DNA of 41,209 bases from Gemmatimonadaceae bacterium (GTDB lineage Bacteria > Gemmatimonadota > Gemmatimonadetes > Gemmatimonadales > Gemmatimonadaceae), in assembly GCA_947457545.1 (NCBI GenBank), contig CANGXD010000022.1, forward strand, positions 1-41,209, given 5' to 3'. Of the stretch, positions 16,418-25,505 are shown piece after piece. Numbering within the stretch: the stretch's first letter is position 1; each line of letters opens with the position of its first letter. The notes under the pieces were generated by a model. It was given only the letters and a program-made list of their open reading frames with translations. It made no database searches and was not told the origin of the DNA. A program made the position numbers and the translations under genes.

Positions 16418-19408
16418 TTACTTGCTCCCCGGGCGGCCGCGCGCCGCCGCACCGGCCGCGGGCGCGTCGGCGGGTGACGCGGCGAGCACGGCCTGAATGA
16501 GCTGCGCGCGCTGCTTGGCGATGTCTTCACGCAGCACCTTGTCTTCGGCGAGCGAGAAGTAGCGACGGCCATCGACCCACGTCTGTTCGGCCTTGGTGAA
16601 CTGCGAGAGCGGGTTGCCGTTCCAGATCACGAAGTCGGCATCCTTGCCGGCGTCGAGCGAGCCAATGCGATCGTCGATGCCGATGGCCTTGGCCGAGTTG
16701 ATGGTGACGGTGTTCATCGCATCGAGTTCGTTCACCCCCGAGCGAAGCAGCTTGCCCGCTTCCCAGTTCATGCGCGTGGAGATCTCGTTGTCGTCGGAGT
16801 GCAGCGAGGTGACGACACCGGCTTCCATGAGCAGGCGGGCATTGTACGACGTGGCGTCGTACGCCTCGAGCTTGAACGCACCCCAGTCGCTCCACACCAC
16901 GGCGGCGACACCGGACTTCTTGAGCTCATCGGCAATCTTGTACGCTTCGACGCCGTGCTGCAGCGCCTGCACCTTGAAGCCGAATTCTTCAGCGAGGCGC
17001 ACGAGGGCAAGGAACTCGTCGGCGCGATAGCCGTGCGACGTGATGCGCAGCTTCTGGTTGAGAATGTCGAGGATGGCTTCCATGCGCAGATCCTTGCGCG
17101 GCGGAATGCCGGTCTTCGTCTTCTCCCAGTTCTTCCACTCCTTTTCGTAGTCACGCGCGGCGAGGAAGTGATCGCGAATGATTTCCTGCACGCCCATGCG
17201 CGTGTTGGGATAGCGCGTGGGGCTGCGCTTGGGGTTCTCACCGAGCGCGAACTTCACGGTGCGCGGGGCGTTGGCAATCTTGTACTCGTCGGGGAGCGAA
17301 CCCCATCGCGTCTTCACGTACACGTTCTCGCCGCCAATGGGATTGGCGGAGCCGTGCAGAATCATCGTGGTGGTGAGGCCACCGGCGAGCTGCCGGTAGA
17401 ACCAGATGTTGTTCTGCGTGATGACGTCGCCCATCTGCACTTCGGGGACGATGGCGAAGCCGCTTTCGTTGACCGAGCTCACGCCGCCGTGCGTATGCGG
17501 ATCAATGAGGCCCGGGGTAACGTGCTTGCCGGTGCCGTCGATTTCGACTGCGCCCTTGGGAGCGGTGAGCTTCTGTCCCACCTTCACGATCTTGCCGTTC
17601 TGCACGAGCAGGTCGGCGTTCTCGAGGCGCCCCTGCGTGCCCTGCGTCCACACCGTGGCGTTGCGCACCACGACCGCGGCCGGCTGTTCCGGCGCCGCCG
17701 TCCGGCCGAACTCCATGGCCGGGCGAATGAAGGGCAGGTCGATCTTGGGAACCTTCACCGCCACCACACCACGCGCCGCGCCGACATACGGCTCGGTGCG
17801 CGTGCCCTTGTAGCTCGCGTCGGTGCCCGTGGGGAGCGACATCCAGCCGAAGAACTCGTCGCCGCGCACGGAACCCGAGAGCAGAACGGCGCCTTCGAGG
17901 CCAAGCTGCTCACCGTTGAAGGTGGCTTCGAGACGACCGGTTTCGGCGATGATGCGCACCCCCGTGATGTTCACCGGACGACGGCTCGGCATTTCGATGG
18001 TGCCGCGAATGCGGTTGAGCGGTCCTTCGAGACGCAGGGTGGCCGACTTGAAGGTGCCAGCGTCGTCAGAGGCAATGGCCCACGTGCCACGCGGGTCCAC
18101 CTGCGGCGGACGCGAGACCCCAAAGCGGGCGCCCTGCACCCACACGTCGCGAATGGAGGCATCTTCGGTGAAAAGATCGCCTTCGCTGACGACGAGGTTG
18201 GCCACCTTGCCCACCGCGATCGTGCCGTGCGTGCGCTCGATGCCGAGCATGCCGGCGGGGACGGTGGTCAGTGCGGCCAGCGCCTTGTCGACGGCGAGTC
18301 CGCGCGACACCGCCACGCGAAGGTTGGGGAGGAACTGATTGATGGACGAGAGGCCGTCGGCGGTAATCGCGAACGGAATCCCCGCGGTGGCCAGCTGCGC
18401 GGCATTCGTGGGTGCGAGATACCAGTGGCGCAGCTCGGCGAGCGTGACGTTGAGCGCCGCCTCCGGGTTGGCCACGTTCGGCGCGTCGGGGAAGGTGAGC
18501 GGCACGATGAGCGGCTGCGTGCGTCCCTTGAGCACGTCGATGAGGCGGTATTCCTGTCCGCTACCACGGAACCACGGCGTGAGCTTGTACTCCTGCGCGA
18601 GCTTGTAGGCGCGCAGGTATTCCTCTTCGCTTTCCGTCTGAAAGAGCACGGGCTGCTGCCCCTTGATGGCCTTGCTCATGGCAGCGAGCGCTTCGCTCGT
18701 TTCCGGCGGCAGAATGGAGCGACCGCTGGTTTCGTAGGCGGTCCAGGCGCGTCCGTACCACTCCGCATCAAGGAACGTCTGCTTCATGAGCGCGACGGTT
18801 CCCATGGTGGAGTTGGGGTACATGCCGCCGAGCGCGAAGGACCGGGAGAACCCGATCGTCTGCGCGAGGTCGGGGCGCAGCACGCGCTCACGCACGCCCG
18901 CGTCGCTCAGGTTCACGACCGAGGCGGTGCCGCGGAAGATGCCCTGACGCGGCACCGCGAGCGCCGCCCCGAAGCCAAGGGAGCGAAGCGCCGCGCGCCG
19001 CGTGGAATCGTCCTTGAGGTTGGCAGTAGTGCTGAACCACGCGCGCACCTGCGGATTCCAGTGCGTGGGGCCGACATCGCCGCCAGGCGTGGGCAGGTCA
19101 CCACCGAGGTCGGCATGGGCGTCGATGAAGCCCGGGTACACCGTGAGCCCCTTGAGCTCCCACACGCGAGCGCCGGCGGGGGCCGCGATGCCAGTGCCGA
19201 CGGCCGTGACGACGCCGTTGCGGATGATGATGGTGGCGTTGTCGAGCACCTGGCCGGGGGCGGTGACGACACGCGCGCCGACGAGGGCGTGATAGCCCGT
19301 GGCGTTCGCACGGAGGCCCGTGACCGGCTCGGTGCGGGACGATTGCTGGGCCCCGAGGGTGCTGACGCTCAGCACGGCGAGGCTCAACAGGGATCGAACG
19401 AGTTTCAC
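16418..19408 (-). CDS. Exported tandem-domain amidohydrolase
   Basis: A 996-residue protein with two amidohydrolase modules. GTG 19408 is chosen because GGGAG lies just upstream and it yields a clean signal peptide (KLVRSLLSLAVLSVSTLGAQ); the frame itself stays open to 19576. Module one (about 40-425) has PGFIDAHADLGG, i.e. His98-Ala-Asp100 where HxH is expected, so its site looks altered. A beta-rich linker follows (about 440-560). Module two (about 580-960) has intact GLIDPHTHGG (His638, His640), ITSHGYRADEF, ALQHGVEAYK and SLHSDDNE, consistent with a full metal site. Substrates of such secreted enzymes are probably cyclic amides, peptides or lactams; not determinable here. Coupled to the HxH-lacking gene downstream. 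Confidence 0.88.
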   Translation of the reverse strand: MKLVRSLLSLAVLSVSTLGAQQSSRTEPVTGLRANATGYHALVGARVVTAPGQVLDNATIIIRNGVVTAVGTGIAAPAGARVWELKGLTVYPGFIDAHADLGGDLPTPGGDVGPTHWNPQVRAWFSTTANLKDDSTRRAALRSLGFGAALAVPRQGIFRGTASVVNLSDAGVRERVLRPDLAQTIGFSRSFALGGMYPNSTMGTVALMKQTFLDAEWYGRAWTAYETSGRSILPPETSEALAAMSKAIKGQQPVLFQTESEEEYLRAYKLAQEYKLTPWFRGSGQEYRLIDVLKGRTQPLIVPLTFPDAPNVANPEAALNVTLAELRHWYLAPTNAAQLATAGIPFAITADGLSSINQFLPNLRVAVSRGLAVDKALAALTTVPAGMLGIERTHGTIAVGKVANLVVSEGDLFTEDASIRDVWVQGARFGVSRPPQVDPRGTWAIASDDAGTFKSATLRLEGPLNRIRGTIEMPSRRPVNITGVRIIAETGRLEATFNGEQLGLEGAVLLSGSVRGDEFFGWMSLPTGTDASYKGTRTEPYVGAARGVVAVKVPKIDLPFIRPAMEFGRTAAPEQPAAVVVRNATVWTQGTQGRLENADLLVQNGKIVKVGQKLTAPKGAVEIDGTGKHVTPGLIDPHTHGGVSSVNESGFAIVPEVQMGDVITQNNIWFYRQLAGGLTTTMILHGSANPIGGENVYVKTRWGSLPDEYKIANAPRTVKFALGENPKRSPTRYPNTRMGVQEIIRDHFLAARDYEKEWKNWEKTKTGIPPRKDLRMEAILDILNQKLRITSHGYRADEFLALVRLAEEFGFKVQALQHGVEAYKIADELKKSGVAAVVWSDWGAFKLEAYDATSYNARLLMEAGVVTSLHSDDNEISTRMNWEAGKLLRSGVNELDAMNTVTINSAKAIGIDDRIGSLDAGKDADFVIWNGNPLSQFTKAEQTWVDGRRYFSLAEDKVLREDIAKQRAQLIQAVLAASPADAPAAGAAARGRPGSK

Positions 19409-19546
19409 GAAGGGACTCCCGGGACGGCGGCCGCGAACGACGGCCGTCGGTGGCAAGATGGAGGAGCGCAGCGGACGCCCGGCGACGGCGAGATATCGGT
19501 CGGCGCGTCGTTCTGTAGATTGGGGCCAAACCCACGAGGAATCAAA
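19409..19546. promoter_or_regulatory. Divergent intergenic region with 12-base palindrome
   Basis: These 138 bases separate the amidohydrolase operon (minus) from the DUF3500 gene (plus). CGACGGCCGTCG 19438-19449 is a perfect palindrome close to the minus-strand start and could be an operator. TAGATT at 19516-19521 is a possible plus-strand -10. GAGGA 19536-19540 is the Shine-Dalgarno that fixes the TTG start at 19547. Confidence 0.4.
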
Positions 19547-20770
19547 TTGCCGGAAATCGTCCGTACGCTTCGCCAAGCCCTGGCGCGGGTGGTCCCACTT
19601 CTGTTCATCGGCGCACTGCCGGCCGTGGCGCAGTCAGGCCCGGTGTACGACACCACCGGATTACGGGTCAAGCGAGACTTTGCCGAAGCGCAGATCAAGG
19701 CGCTCGCCGAACCGTACCGGGGCATCTTCACGCCGGCCGGACCGCAGGCTGGGCTCTTTCCCATTCGCTCTACCGGCGTGTCGACGGCGCCCATTGTCTC
19801 GGCGGCGAAGGGATTGCTGGCGTCGCTCTCGTCGGCGCAGTTACTGCGCACGCAGTTCGACGTGAACGATCCCGAGTGGCGTCGCTGGTCCAACGTCGAC
19901 AACGGCATCTATGTACGGCAGGGGGTGAGCCTGCGTGAGATGACCCCGGTGCAGCGGCGCGCAGCCAACCGGCTCATGCAGGCGTCGCTCAGTGCGCGTG
20001 GGCTCGCGAACAGCGCGGCGATCATGAAGACCGATCAGACGCTGCGTGAAATCAACGACGACTCGCTGACGTTCGGGGAAGACCTGTACTTCTTCACCGT
20101 CATGGGCACCCCGTCGGCTACCGAGCCGTGGGGATGGCAGATCGATGGACACCATCTGGTGATTAACTACTTCGTACTTGGCGACCAGGTGGTGATGACG
20201 CCGATGTTCATGGGCGGCGAGCCGACCATCACCACCACCGGCAAGTACAAGGGGAATCGCATCCTGCAGGAAGAGCAGAACCGCGGGCTGGCGATGTACC
20301 GCACGCTCTCGCCGATGCAGCGAGATCAGGCCACCTTGGCGAATGAGAAACGGGCCAACGACATCAAGTTGCAGGCGGACAAGGACAACGCGGTCATGGC
20401 GTATGCCGGTGTCCCCGCCAGCGCGCTGTCCGCAACGCAACAGGCGTCGTTGCTCGAGCTGATCGCGCTGTACGTGGGCAACATGCGTGACGACCACGCC
20501 AAGGTGAAAATGGACGACGTCCGTGCCCACCTGAACGACACGCATTTCGCGTGGGTCGGCGCCGCGACGGATACATCCGTGTTCTACTATCGCATTCACA
20601 GTCCGGTGGTGCTCATCGAATTCGATCATCAGCGTCCCGTGGGAACGACCTCGATCAACACACCCGGCAAGCCCACGCGCGCGCACATCCACGTCGTCGT
20701 CCGCACTCCCAACGGCAACGACTACGGCAAGGATCTGCTCGCGCAGCATCTGCGGCGGTCGAAACACTGA
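19547..20770 (+). CDS. DUF3500 family secreted protein
   Basis: A 407-residue exported protein starting at TTG 19547, supported by GAGGA six bases upstream and by the signal peptide that follows (VRTLRQALARVVPLLFIGALPAVAQ). The same frame is open for another 2.7 kb upstream, but that stretch is antisense to the amidohydrolase gene and is not coding. DUF3500 features include GVSLREMTPVQRRAANRLMQASLS, a Trp-Gly-Trp-Gln-Ile-Asp-Gly-His-His-Leu motif, MTPMFMGGEPT and a C-terminal VLIEFDHQRP...RAHIHVVVRTPNGNDYG with several His residues that could bind metal. The biochemical role of the family is unknown. Its stop overlaps the next start as TGATG, tying it to the alpha/beta hydrolase. Confidence 0.88.
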   Translation: MPEIVRTLRQALARVVPLLFIGALPAVAQSGPVYDTTGLRVKRDFAEAQIKALAEPYRGIFTPAGPQAGLFPIRSTGVSTAPIVSAAKGLLASLSSAQLLRTQFDVNDPEWRRWSNVDNGIYVRQGVSLREMTPVQRRAANRLMQASLSARGLANSAAIMKTDQTLREINDDSLTFGEDLYFFTVMGTPSATEPWGWQIDGHHLVINYFVLGDQVVMTPMFMGGEPTITTTGKYKGNRILQEEQNRGLAMYRTLSPMQRDQATLANEKRANDIKLQADKDNAVMAYAGVPASALSATQQASLLELIALYVGNMRDDHAKVKMDDVRAHLNDTHFAWVGAATDTSVFYYRIHSPVVLIEFDHQRPVGTTSINTPGKPTRAHIHVVVRTPNGNDYGKDLLAQHLRRSKH

Positions 20771-21636
20771 TGTCGGCGACCGGGCTTCGCGAAATCACCA
20801 TTGCCGATGCGGACCTGGGGCTCACGTTCCCCGCGGTGGTGCAATATCCCGCTACGCATGCGGGACCTGAGACTCAGATTGGTCCATACACCTTCGCGTC
20901 GACGCGCGACGCGGCCGCTGCGGACGGGCGTTTTCCGCTCGTGATCATTTCGCACGGTGGAGGTGGATCGCATCTGTTGTATCGCACGATCGCTACCCAT
21001 CTCGCCGCCAATGGGTTTGTCGTGGTCGCCCCGGAGCATGCCGGGAACAATCGACGCGAGAACACGCTGCAGCATTCGAACGAGAATGTCGTACGCCGCG
21101 TGAAACATCTGTCGCTGACGATCGATGCCGTGCTGACGGATCCGCTGCTGGGCGCCCATGTCGACCGCGGCGCCATTGCTGCCATCGGGCACTCCATTGG
21201 TGGCACCGCCGTGCTCGCACTCGCAGGTGGTGTTCCGTGGTCACGCGAGCGGTTGCCCATCACCGTCGCGCACGACAATCGCGTGCGCGCCGCGGTGTTG
21301 CTTGCTCCGGCGACTGAGTGGTATCAAGCACCGGATTCGCTGTCGGGGGTGCAGATACCACTTCTGGTGTATGCTGGCAGCCTCGACACGATGACGCCGG
21401 TTTGGCAAGCCGAGCTCGTCGTGCGCGCGATGGAATCATCGAAACCGGCGACGTTGGTAGTCGTAGAAGGAGCGGGACACTATGCGTTTCTCTCGCCGTT
21501 CCCCGCGGCGATGCAAACGCCGGCGTTCGTCCCCGCGCACGACCCGCCCGGTTTCGATCGCGAGCAGTTCCATCGGATGATGGCGCCGGAGATTGCCGAA
21601 TTCCTGCGCGCGCGTCTGAACGACACCGCTGCCTAA
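20770..21636 (+). CDS. Alpha/beta hydrolase (dienelactone hydrolase / PAF-acetylhydrolase-like)
   Basis: A 288-residue cytosolic hydrolase. ATG 20770 overlaps the DUF3500 stop (TGA 20768-20770). The oxyanion motif IISHGGGGS sits near residue 60, the nucleophile elbow GHSIGG gives Ser142, the acid is probably Asp206 (YAGSLDTMTP), and the base is His237 (EGAGHYAF). The arrangement resembles the PAF-acetylhydrolase-like and dienelactone hydrolase groups (predicted dienelactone hydrolase, COG4188). No signal peptide is present. An ester or lactone substrate is likely, identity unknown. Coupling to DUF3500 suggests they share a pathway. The next gene starts 24 bases downstream with its own promoter-like -10. 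Confidence 0.85.
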   Translation: MSATGLREITIADADLGLTFPAVVQYPATHAGPETQIGPYTFASTRDAAAADGRFPLVIISHGGGGSHLLYRTIATHLAANGFVVVAPEHAGNNRRENTLQHSNENVVRRVKHLSLTIDAVLTDPLLGAHVDRGAIAAIGHSIGGTAVLALAGGVPWSRERLPITVAHDNRVRAAVLLAPATEWYQAPDSLSGVQIPLLVYAGSLDTMTPVWQAELVVRAMESSKPATLVVVEGAGHYAFLSPFPAAMQTPAFVPAHDPPGFDREQFHRMMAPEIAEFLRARLNDTAA

Positions 21637-21648
21637 ATCCAAGCACCG

Positions 21649-21654
21649 TATACT
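21649..21654 (+). promoter_or_regulatory. -10-like TATACT six bases before the SDR start
   Basis: TATACT (five of six to TATAAT) ends six bases before ATG 21661, with no Shine-Dalgarno between them. Transcription starting about seven bases after a -10 would begin at or next to the ATG, giving a leaderless mRNA. No -35 is recognised. Confidence 0.45.
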
Positions 21655-21660
21655 CGCTGT

Positions 21661-22485
21661 ATGAACCGACTCGACGGAAGAGTGGTACTCGTTACCGGCG
21701 CGGCGCAGGGCATCGGCGCCGCCATTGCGCGCGCCTGTGTTGCCGAAGGTGCCACTGTAGTACTTACGGACATTCAGGACGCGGCTGGACAATCGCTGGC
21801 GTCCACCCTTGGCGCGTCGGCGAGCTATGTGTCGCTCGACGTCCGTGACGCAACGCGGTGGGAGCATGTGCTGAGGGAAGTGCAACAGCGCTTCGGGTCA
21901 CTCGACGTGTTGGTGAACAACGCCGGCATTACCGGCTTCGAGGCTGGCTACGTGGCGCACGACCCAGAGCACGCAACCCTCACGGCGTGGCACGACGTGC
22001 TGGCCACGAACCTCGACGGCGTGTTCCTCGGCTGTCAGCACGCCATCCGCACCATGCGGACGAATGCGGGAGCGGCGGCGGGAGTTGGCAGCATCATCAA
22101 CATGTCGTCGCGTTCCGGACTCGTGGGCATTCCGCTCGCCGCCGCGTACGCCGCCAGCAAGGCCGCGGTGCGCAACCACACCAAGTCGGTTGCGCTCTAC
22201 TGCGCGCAGCAGGGGCTCCGTATCCGCTGCAATTCGGTGCATCCGGCGGCGATCATGACGCCCATGTGGGACGCCATGTTGGGGGATGGCCCGGGTCGCG
22301 CCGAACGCGAGGCGGCCTTCGTGCGGGATACGCCGTTACAACGGTTCGGTACCCCCGACGAAGTGGCGCACGCGGTCGTGTACCTCGCGTCGGACGAGTC
22401 GCGCTACACCACCGGTGCGGAACTCGTACTGGATGGCGGACTGCTGGCGGGGAGTGCGGCGTCGCCGGGCGGCGACAAGGAGTAG
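21661..22485 (+). CDS. Short-chain dehydrogenase/reductase (classical SDR)
   Basis: A 274-residue NAD(P)-dependent oxidoreductase. The Rossmann motif TGAAQGIG spans residues 12-19; Asp37 after the second strand (VLTDIQD) favours NAD(H) over NADP(H). NNAG is at 86-89 and the catalytic set is Ser150, Tyr163 and Lys167 (YAASK). The C-terminus ends in the usual [13 protein letters not shown]. Length is slightly above the classical 250. A hydroxysteroid, cyclohexanol or 3-oxoacyl type substrate would fit the family, but none is indicated by context. It stands alone between the hydrolase and the kinase, with separate promoter-like -10 elements on both sides. Confidence 0.92.
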   Translation: MNRLDGRVVLVTGAAQGIGAAIARACVAEGATVVLTDIQDAAGQSLASTLGASASYVSLDVRDATRWEHVLREVQQRFGSLDVLVNNAGITGFEAGYVAHDPEHATLTAWHDVLATNLDGVFLGCQHAIRTMRTNAGAAAGVGSIINMSSRSGLVGIPLAAAYAASKAAVRNHTKSVALYCAQQGLRIRCNSVHPAAIMTPMWDAMLGDGPGRAEREAAFVRDTPLQRFGTPDEVAHAVVYLASDESRYTTGAELVLDGGLLAGSAASPGGDKE

Positions 22486-22519
22486 GGGAACGCGCTGAGC
22501 AGGCCGCCGTGTATCCGGT

Positions 22520-22525
22520 TATGAT
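22520..22525 (+). promoter_or_regulatory. -10-like TATGAT nine bases before the kinase start
   Basis: TATGAT ends nine bases before ATG 22535 with no Shine-Dalgarno in between, again suggesting a near-leaderless transcript. A weak -35-like TGAGCA lies at 22496-22501, 18 bases upstream. Confidence 0.45.
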
Positions 22526-22534
22526 CCTCACATC

Positions 22535-25471
22535 ATGACTGACGTATTCCGCGATTCACTTCAGCAGGCCCTCGGCAGTGCGTTTCAGCTTGGGCGCGAG
22601 CTCGGCGGCGGCGGCATGAGCCGCGTGTTCATGGCCCGCGACAACATGTTGGGGCGTGATGTCGTCGTGAAGGTGCTGTCGCCTGAGCTCGCGCAGGAGC
22701 TGTCGGTGGAGCGCTTCGGCCGCGAAATCGCACTCGCGGCGGCGTTGCAGCATGCCAACATCGTGCCCGTGCTGTCGGCCGGTGTCACGAGTGAGGGGCT
22801 GCCGTTCTATCTCATGCCGTTCGTCGACGGCGCGTCGCTGCGCGATCGAGTCACGGGCGGGCGCTCGCTACCGATTGCCGATGTGCTGCTCGTGCTCACC
22901 GACGTCTGTCGCGCGCTGGTGTATGCGCACGGACGTGGCGTCGTGCATCGAGACATCAAGCCGGACAACGTGATGCTGTCCGGTGGCGCAGCGTTGGTGA
23001 CTGATTTCGGAATTGCAAAAGCCATGAGCACCGCGCGCACGGCGCCGGCGGACAGTCAGCTCACCCGCATGGGCACGTCAATTGGCAGCCCGGCGTACAT
23101 GGCACCTGAGCAGGGCGCGGGTGACCCGGACACGGATCACCGCGCCGACTTGTACGCACTCGGTGCGATGGCCTACGAACTGCTCACCGGCCAGCCGCCG
23201 TTTGGCGATCGTCCGGCACACGCGCAGCTGGTCGCCCATTTCTCCGAGGCGCCGGTGCCAGTGGCCGAGCGCCGCACCGATGTGCCGGAGCCGTTGGCGC
23301 AGCTGGTCATGCAGTGTCTCGAGAAGGATCCGGCCCATCGTCCGCAGCAGGCCGCCGAGTTGCTCGAATCGCTCGCTGACGCGTCGTCGGTCGCGCGCCT
23401 TGTCAGCACCGGCCAATACAGCGCCAAGGTGACGGGGACGCTCACGGCGGTCGCCCCCGCCAAATCGCGTCGTTCGCTGGTGGTCGGTGGCGTGGCCGGC
23501 TTGCTGGCACTCGCGGCTGCGGGGGCGTGGTTCATGACCCGCGAGGGTGGCAGTGAAGAGACGGAGGCCAGCGCGTCGCTGGTGGCGGTGATGCCGTTCG
23601 CGGTGCGCGATGCGTCACTCAACGTATGGCGTGAAGGCATGGTGGACATTCTGGCGCGCAGTCTCGACGGCGTCGGTACGCTGCGGACGGTGGCGCCCTC
23701 CACCAGTATTGCGAAATCACCGGAGCGCGCGGACATCGCCACGGCGACAGCGCTCGGCAAATCGCTTGGGGCGGGACTGGTGGTGTTTGGGGAATTGAGT
23801 CCGTTGGGCAAGGATTCGGTGCAGATGCGCGCGGCGCTCGTGGATGTGGCGCGCGGTGTCGTGCGCCAGGACGTCAACGTGCGGGGCGAACTGCTGCGCG
23901 TGGATGCGCTCGCCGATTCCCTCGCGCTGAAATTGCTCCCTGTCATGGGGAACGGTGCCACAGCCGCCACGCGGGCCGCGCTGGCGACCATGGGGACCTC
24001 GTCGTTGCCGGCGCTCAAAGCCTATCTGCAAGGGCAGCAGTACTACCGTCGCGGCATGTCCGATTCGGCGCGTCTCGCGTACGAAAGCGCGGTGGTGGCC
24101 GACTCCACCTTCTCACTGGCGTGGCGCGGCGTGGCGTCGGTATACATCCGCACGGGCCGCGAGAGCGCACCGGAAGCGCAGGCCGCACTCGATCGCGCCA
24201 TTCGCCTGCGTCGCGGCGGCAGTCCGCGCGACAGTCTGCTGTTGCATGGCGATTCCTTGCGCCTGGCGGTCGTGCGGCGGTCGCCGGTGGCGGAGGACGC
24301 GCTGCAGGACATTCCAGCACTGACGGCGCTGTTCGCCACGCTTCGTGAGGCGACGGCGCGCTACCCGAGCGATGCCGAGCTGTGGTTGGAGCTTGGCGAT
24401 GCCGGCTATCACTTTGGTGAATTGGCCGGTGTGGCCGACACCAACATTCTTCAGGACTTCGAGCGCGCCATCGCTCTCGATTCGATGGTGCTCGTGCCGT
24501 ACGTGCACGCGTACAATCTGGCCTTGCGCACCGGCAAGTACCGGAGCGCTGCGGCGCATGTGCGACGGTTGGGACAGCTGATGCCGCCAGCAGCGGCGCC
24601 GTACTACGGACTCTTGGGAACGGTGCTCGACTCCGCGCCGGTGCTGAGCCGTACCGCCAAAGCGCAACTCGATTCGCTGCCGGTGTCGCACGCGGCGTTC
24701 GTGCTCCGCGAGTTGCAACTCGCCCCTGAGGCGACGGTGCTCAGTCTGAGTGTCGCGTCGTCGCTGTCTTCGAGACTGACGAGTGCCCCGACGCTCGAAG
24801 ACTCGTCTGCGGCGGCCCGCGTCATGCTGCTGGCGCAGGCGCATCGCGGGAAGGTGGTACGCAGCTCGATGCCACTTGTCTTCTCCGATCGCGTGTCGTT
24901 GGCGCTGGTAGGGCTCATGCCATCGGACGCCGTGCTCCAGGAAGCGCGGGCCATGATCGGTCAGAAATCGCCGGAGCTTGCGGGCGCCGCGTCGCTGTTC
25001 GCCGCCGCGCGCGATACGGCTTCCGTGTCGGCCATTGGCCCGCTGTTCGATCAGATTGACGCGGCCGCGCGTGCTCGTGGCGACGAACGGACACGGTACG
25101 CCATCGTACACCGCGCGTATCTCGCGTTGGCGCGCGGTGATTCCTCCGCGGCGCTCCGTGACTTGCTGTCGTTGCCCGGCACCATGTGCAGCGGGACACC
25201 GTGTGCGGCGCTGATTACGGCCAAGCTGCTGCAGAGGGCGGGGCGCGATGCGGACGCCGCGCGCGTGCTCGACCGGGCGCTGCCATCGCTCGCGGCACAG
25301 GTCAACGTGCCGCTGCTTATGCAGGAACGAGCGCAGCTGGCGGAGCGCGTAGGCGACAAAGCTACGGCACGCCGGTGGTACGAGCGGGTGCTGGCGCAGT
25401 GGGGGAGTGGCGATGCCGCAGTGCAGCCAACGGTCACGGCAGCAAAGGCGGGGCTGGCGCGCGTACGTTGA
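22535..25471 (+). CDS. Transmembrane Ser/Thr protein kinase with FlgO-like and TPR region
   Basis: A 978-residue Hanks-type kinase. The catalytic domain occupies about residues 17-285: glycine loop LGGGGMSRVF, Lys46 (VVVKVL), HRDIKPDN with Asp140, DFG with Asp157 and an activation segment ending YMAPEQ. A single membrane helix follows (about 315-334, VGGVAGLLALAAAGAW). The extracytoplasmic part opens with a FlgO/TolB-N-like domain (about 345-480; LVAVMPFAVRD...WREGMVDILARSL) and continues as TPR-like helical pairs to the end (ALKAYLQGQQYYRRGMSDSARLAYESAV). This eukaryotic-like kinase plus repeat layout is common in Gemmatimonadota. The external part probably senses or scaffolds; targets unknown. 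All catalytic residues are present, so it should be active. Confidence 0.9.
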   Translation: MTDVFRDSLQQALGSAFQLGRELGGGGMSRVFMARDNMLGRDVVVKVLSPELAQELSVERFGREIALAAALQHANIVPVLSAGVTSEGLPFYLMPFVDGASLRDRVTGGRSLPIADVLLVLTDVCRALVYAHGRGVVHRDIKPDNVMLSGGAALVTDFGIAKAMSTARTAPADSQLTRMGTSIGSPAYMAPEQGAGDPDTDHRADLYALGAMAYELLTGQPPFGDRPAHAQLVAHFSEAPVPVAERRTDVPEPLAQLVMQCLEKDPAHRPQQAAELLESLADASSVARLVSTGQYSAKVTGTLTAVAPAKSRRSLVVGGVAGLLALAAAGAWFMTREGGSEETEASASLVAVMPFAVRDASLNVWREGMVDILARSLDGVGTLRTVAPSTSIAKSPERADIATATALGKSLGAGLVVFGELSPLGKDSVQMRAALVDVARGVVRQDVNVRGELLRVDALADSLALKLLPVMGNGATAATRAALATMGTSSLPALKAYLQGQQYYRRGMSDSARLAYESAVVADSTFSLAWRGVASVYIRTGRESAPEAQAALDRAIRLRRGGSPRDSLLLHGDSLRLAVVRRSPVAEDALQDIPALTALFATLREATARYPSDAELWLELGDAGYHFGELAGVADTNILQDFERAIALDSMVLVPYVHAYNLALRTGKYRSAAAHVRRLGQLMPPAAAPYYGLLGTVLDSAPVLSRTAKAQLDSLPVSHAAFVLRELQLAPEATVLSLSVASSLSSRLTSAPTLEDSSAAARVMLLAQAHRGKVVRSSMPLVFSDRVSLALVGLMPSDAVLQEARAMIGQKSPELAGAASLFAAARDTASVSAIGPLFDQIDAAARARGDERTRYAIVHRAYLALARGDSSAALRDLLSLPGTMCSGTPCAALITAKLLQRAGRDADAARVLDRALPSLAAQVNVPLLMQERAQLAERVGDKATARRWYERVLAQWGSGDAAVQPTVTAAKAGLARVR

Positions 25472-25505
25472 GTAACGCGCGATGATTCCTTTCGCGGAGT
25501 AGGCG

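Noticed and set aside
16799-19546. A 2.7-kb open plus-strand frame running into the DUF3500 gene, which would make a 1323-residue protein
   Set aside because: It is exactly antisense to the well-supported amidohydrolase gene and its translation is Arg/His/Gly-rich without domains. The Shine-Dalgarno and signal peptide place the real DUF3500 start at 19547.
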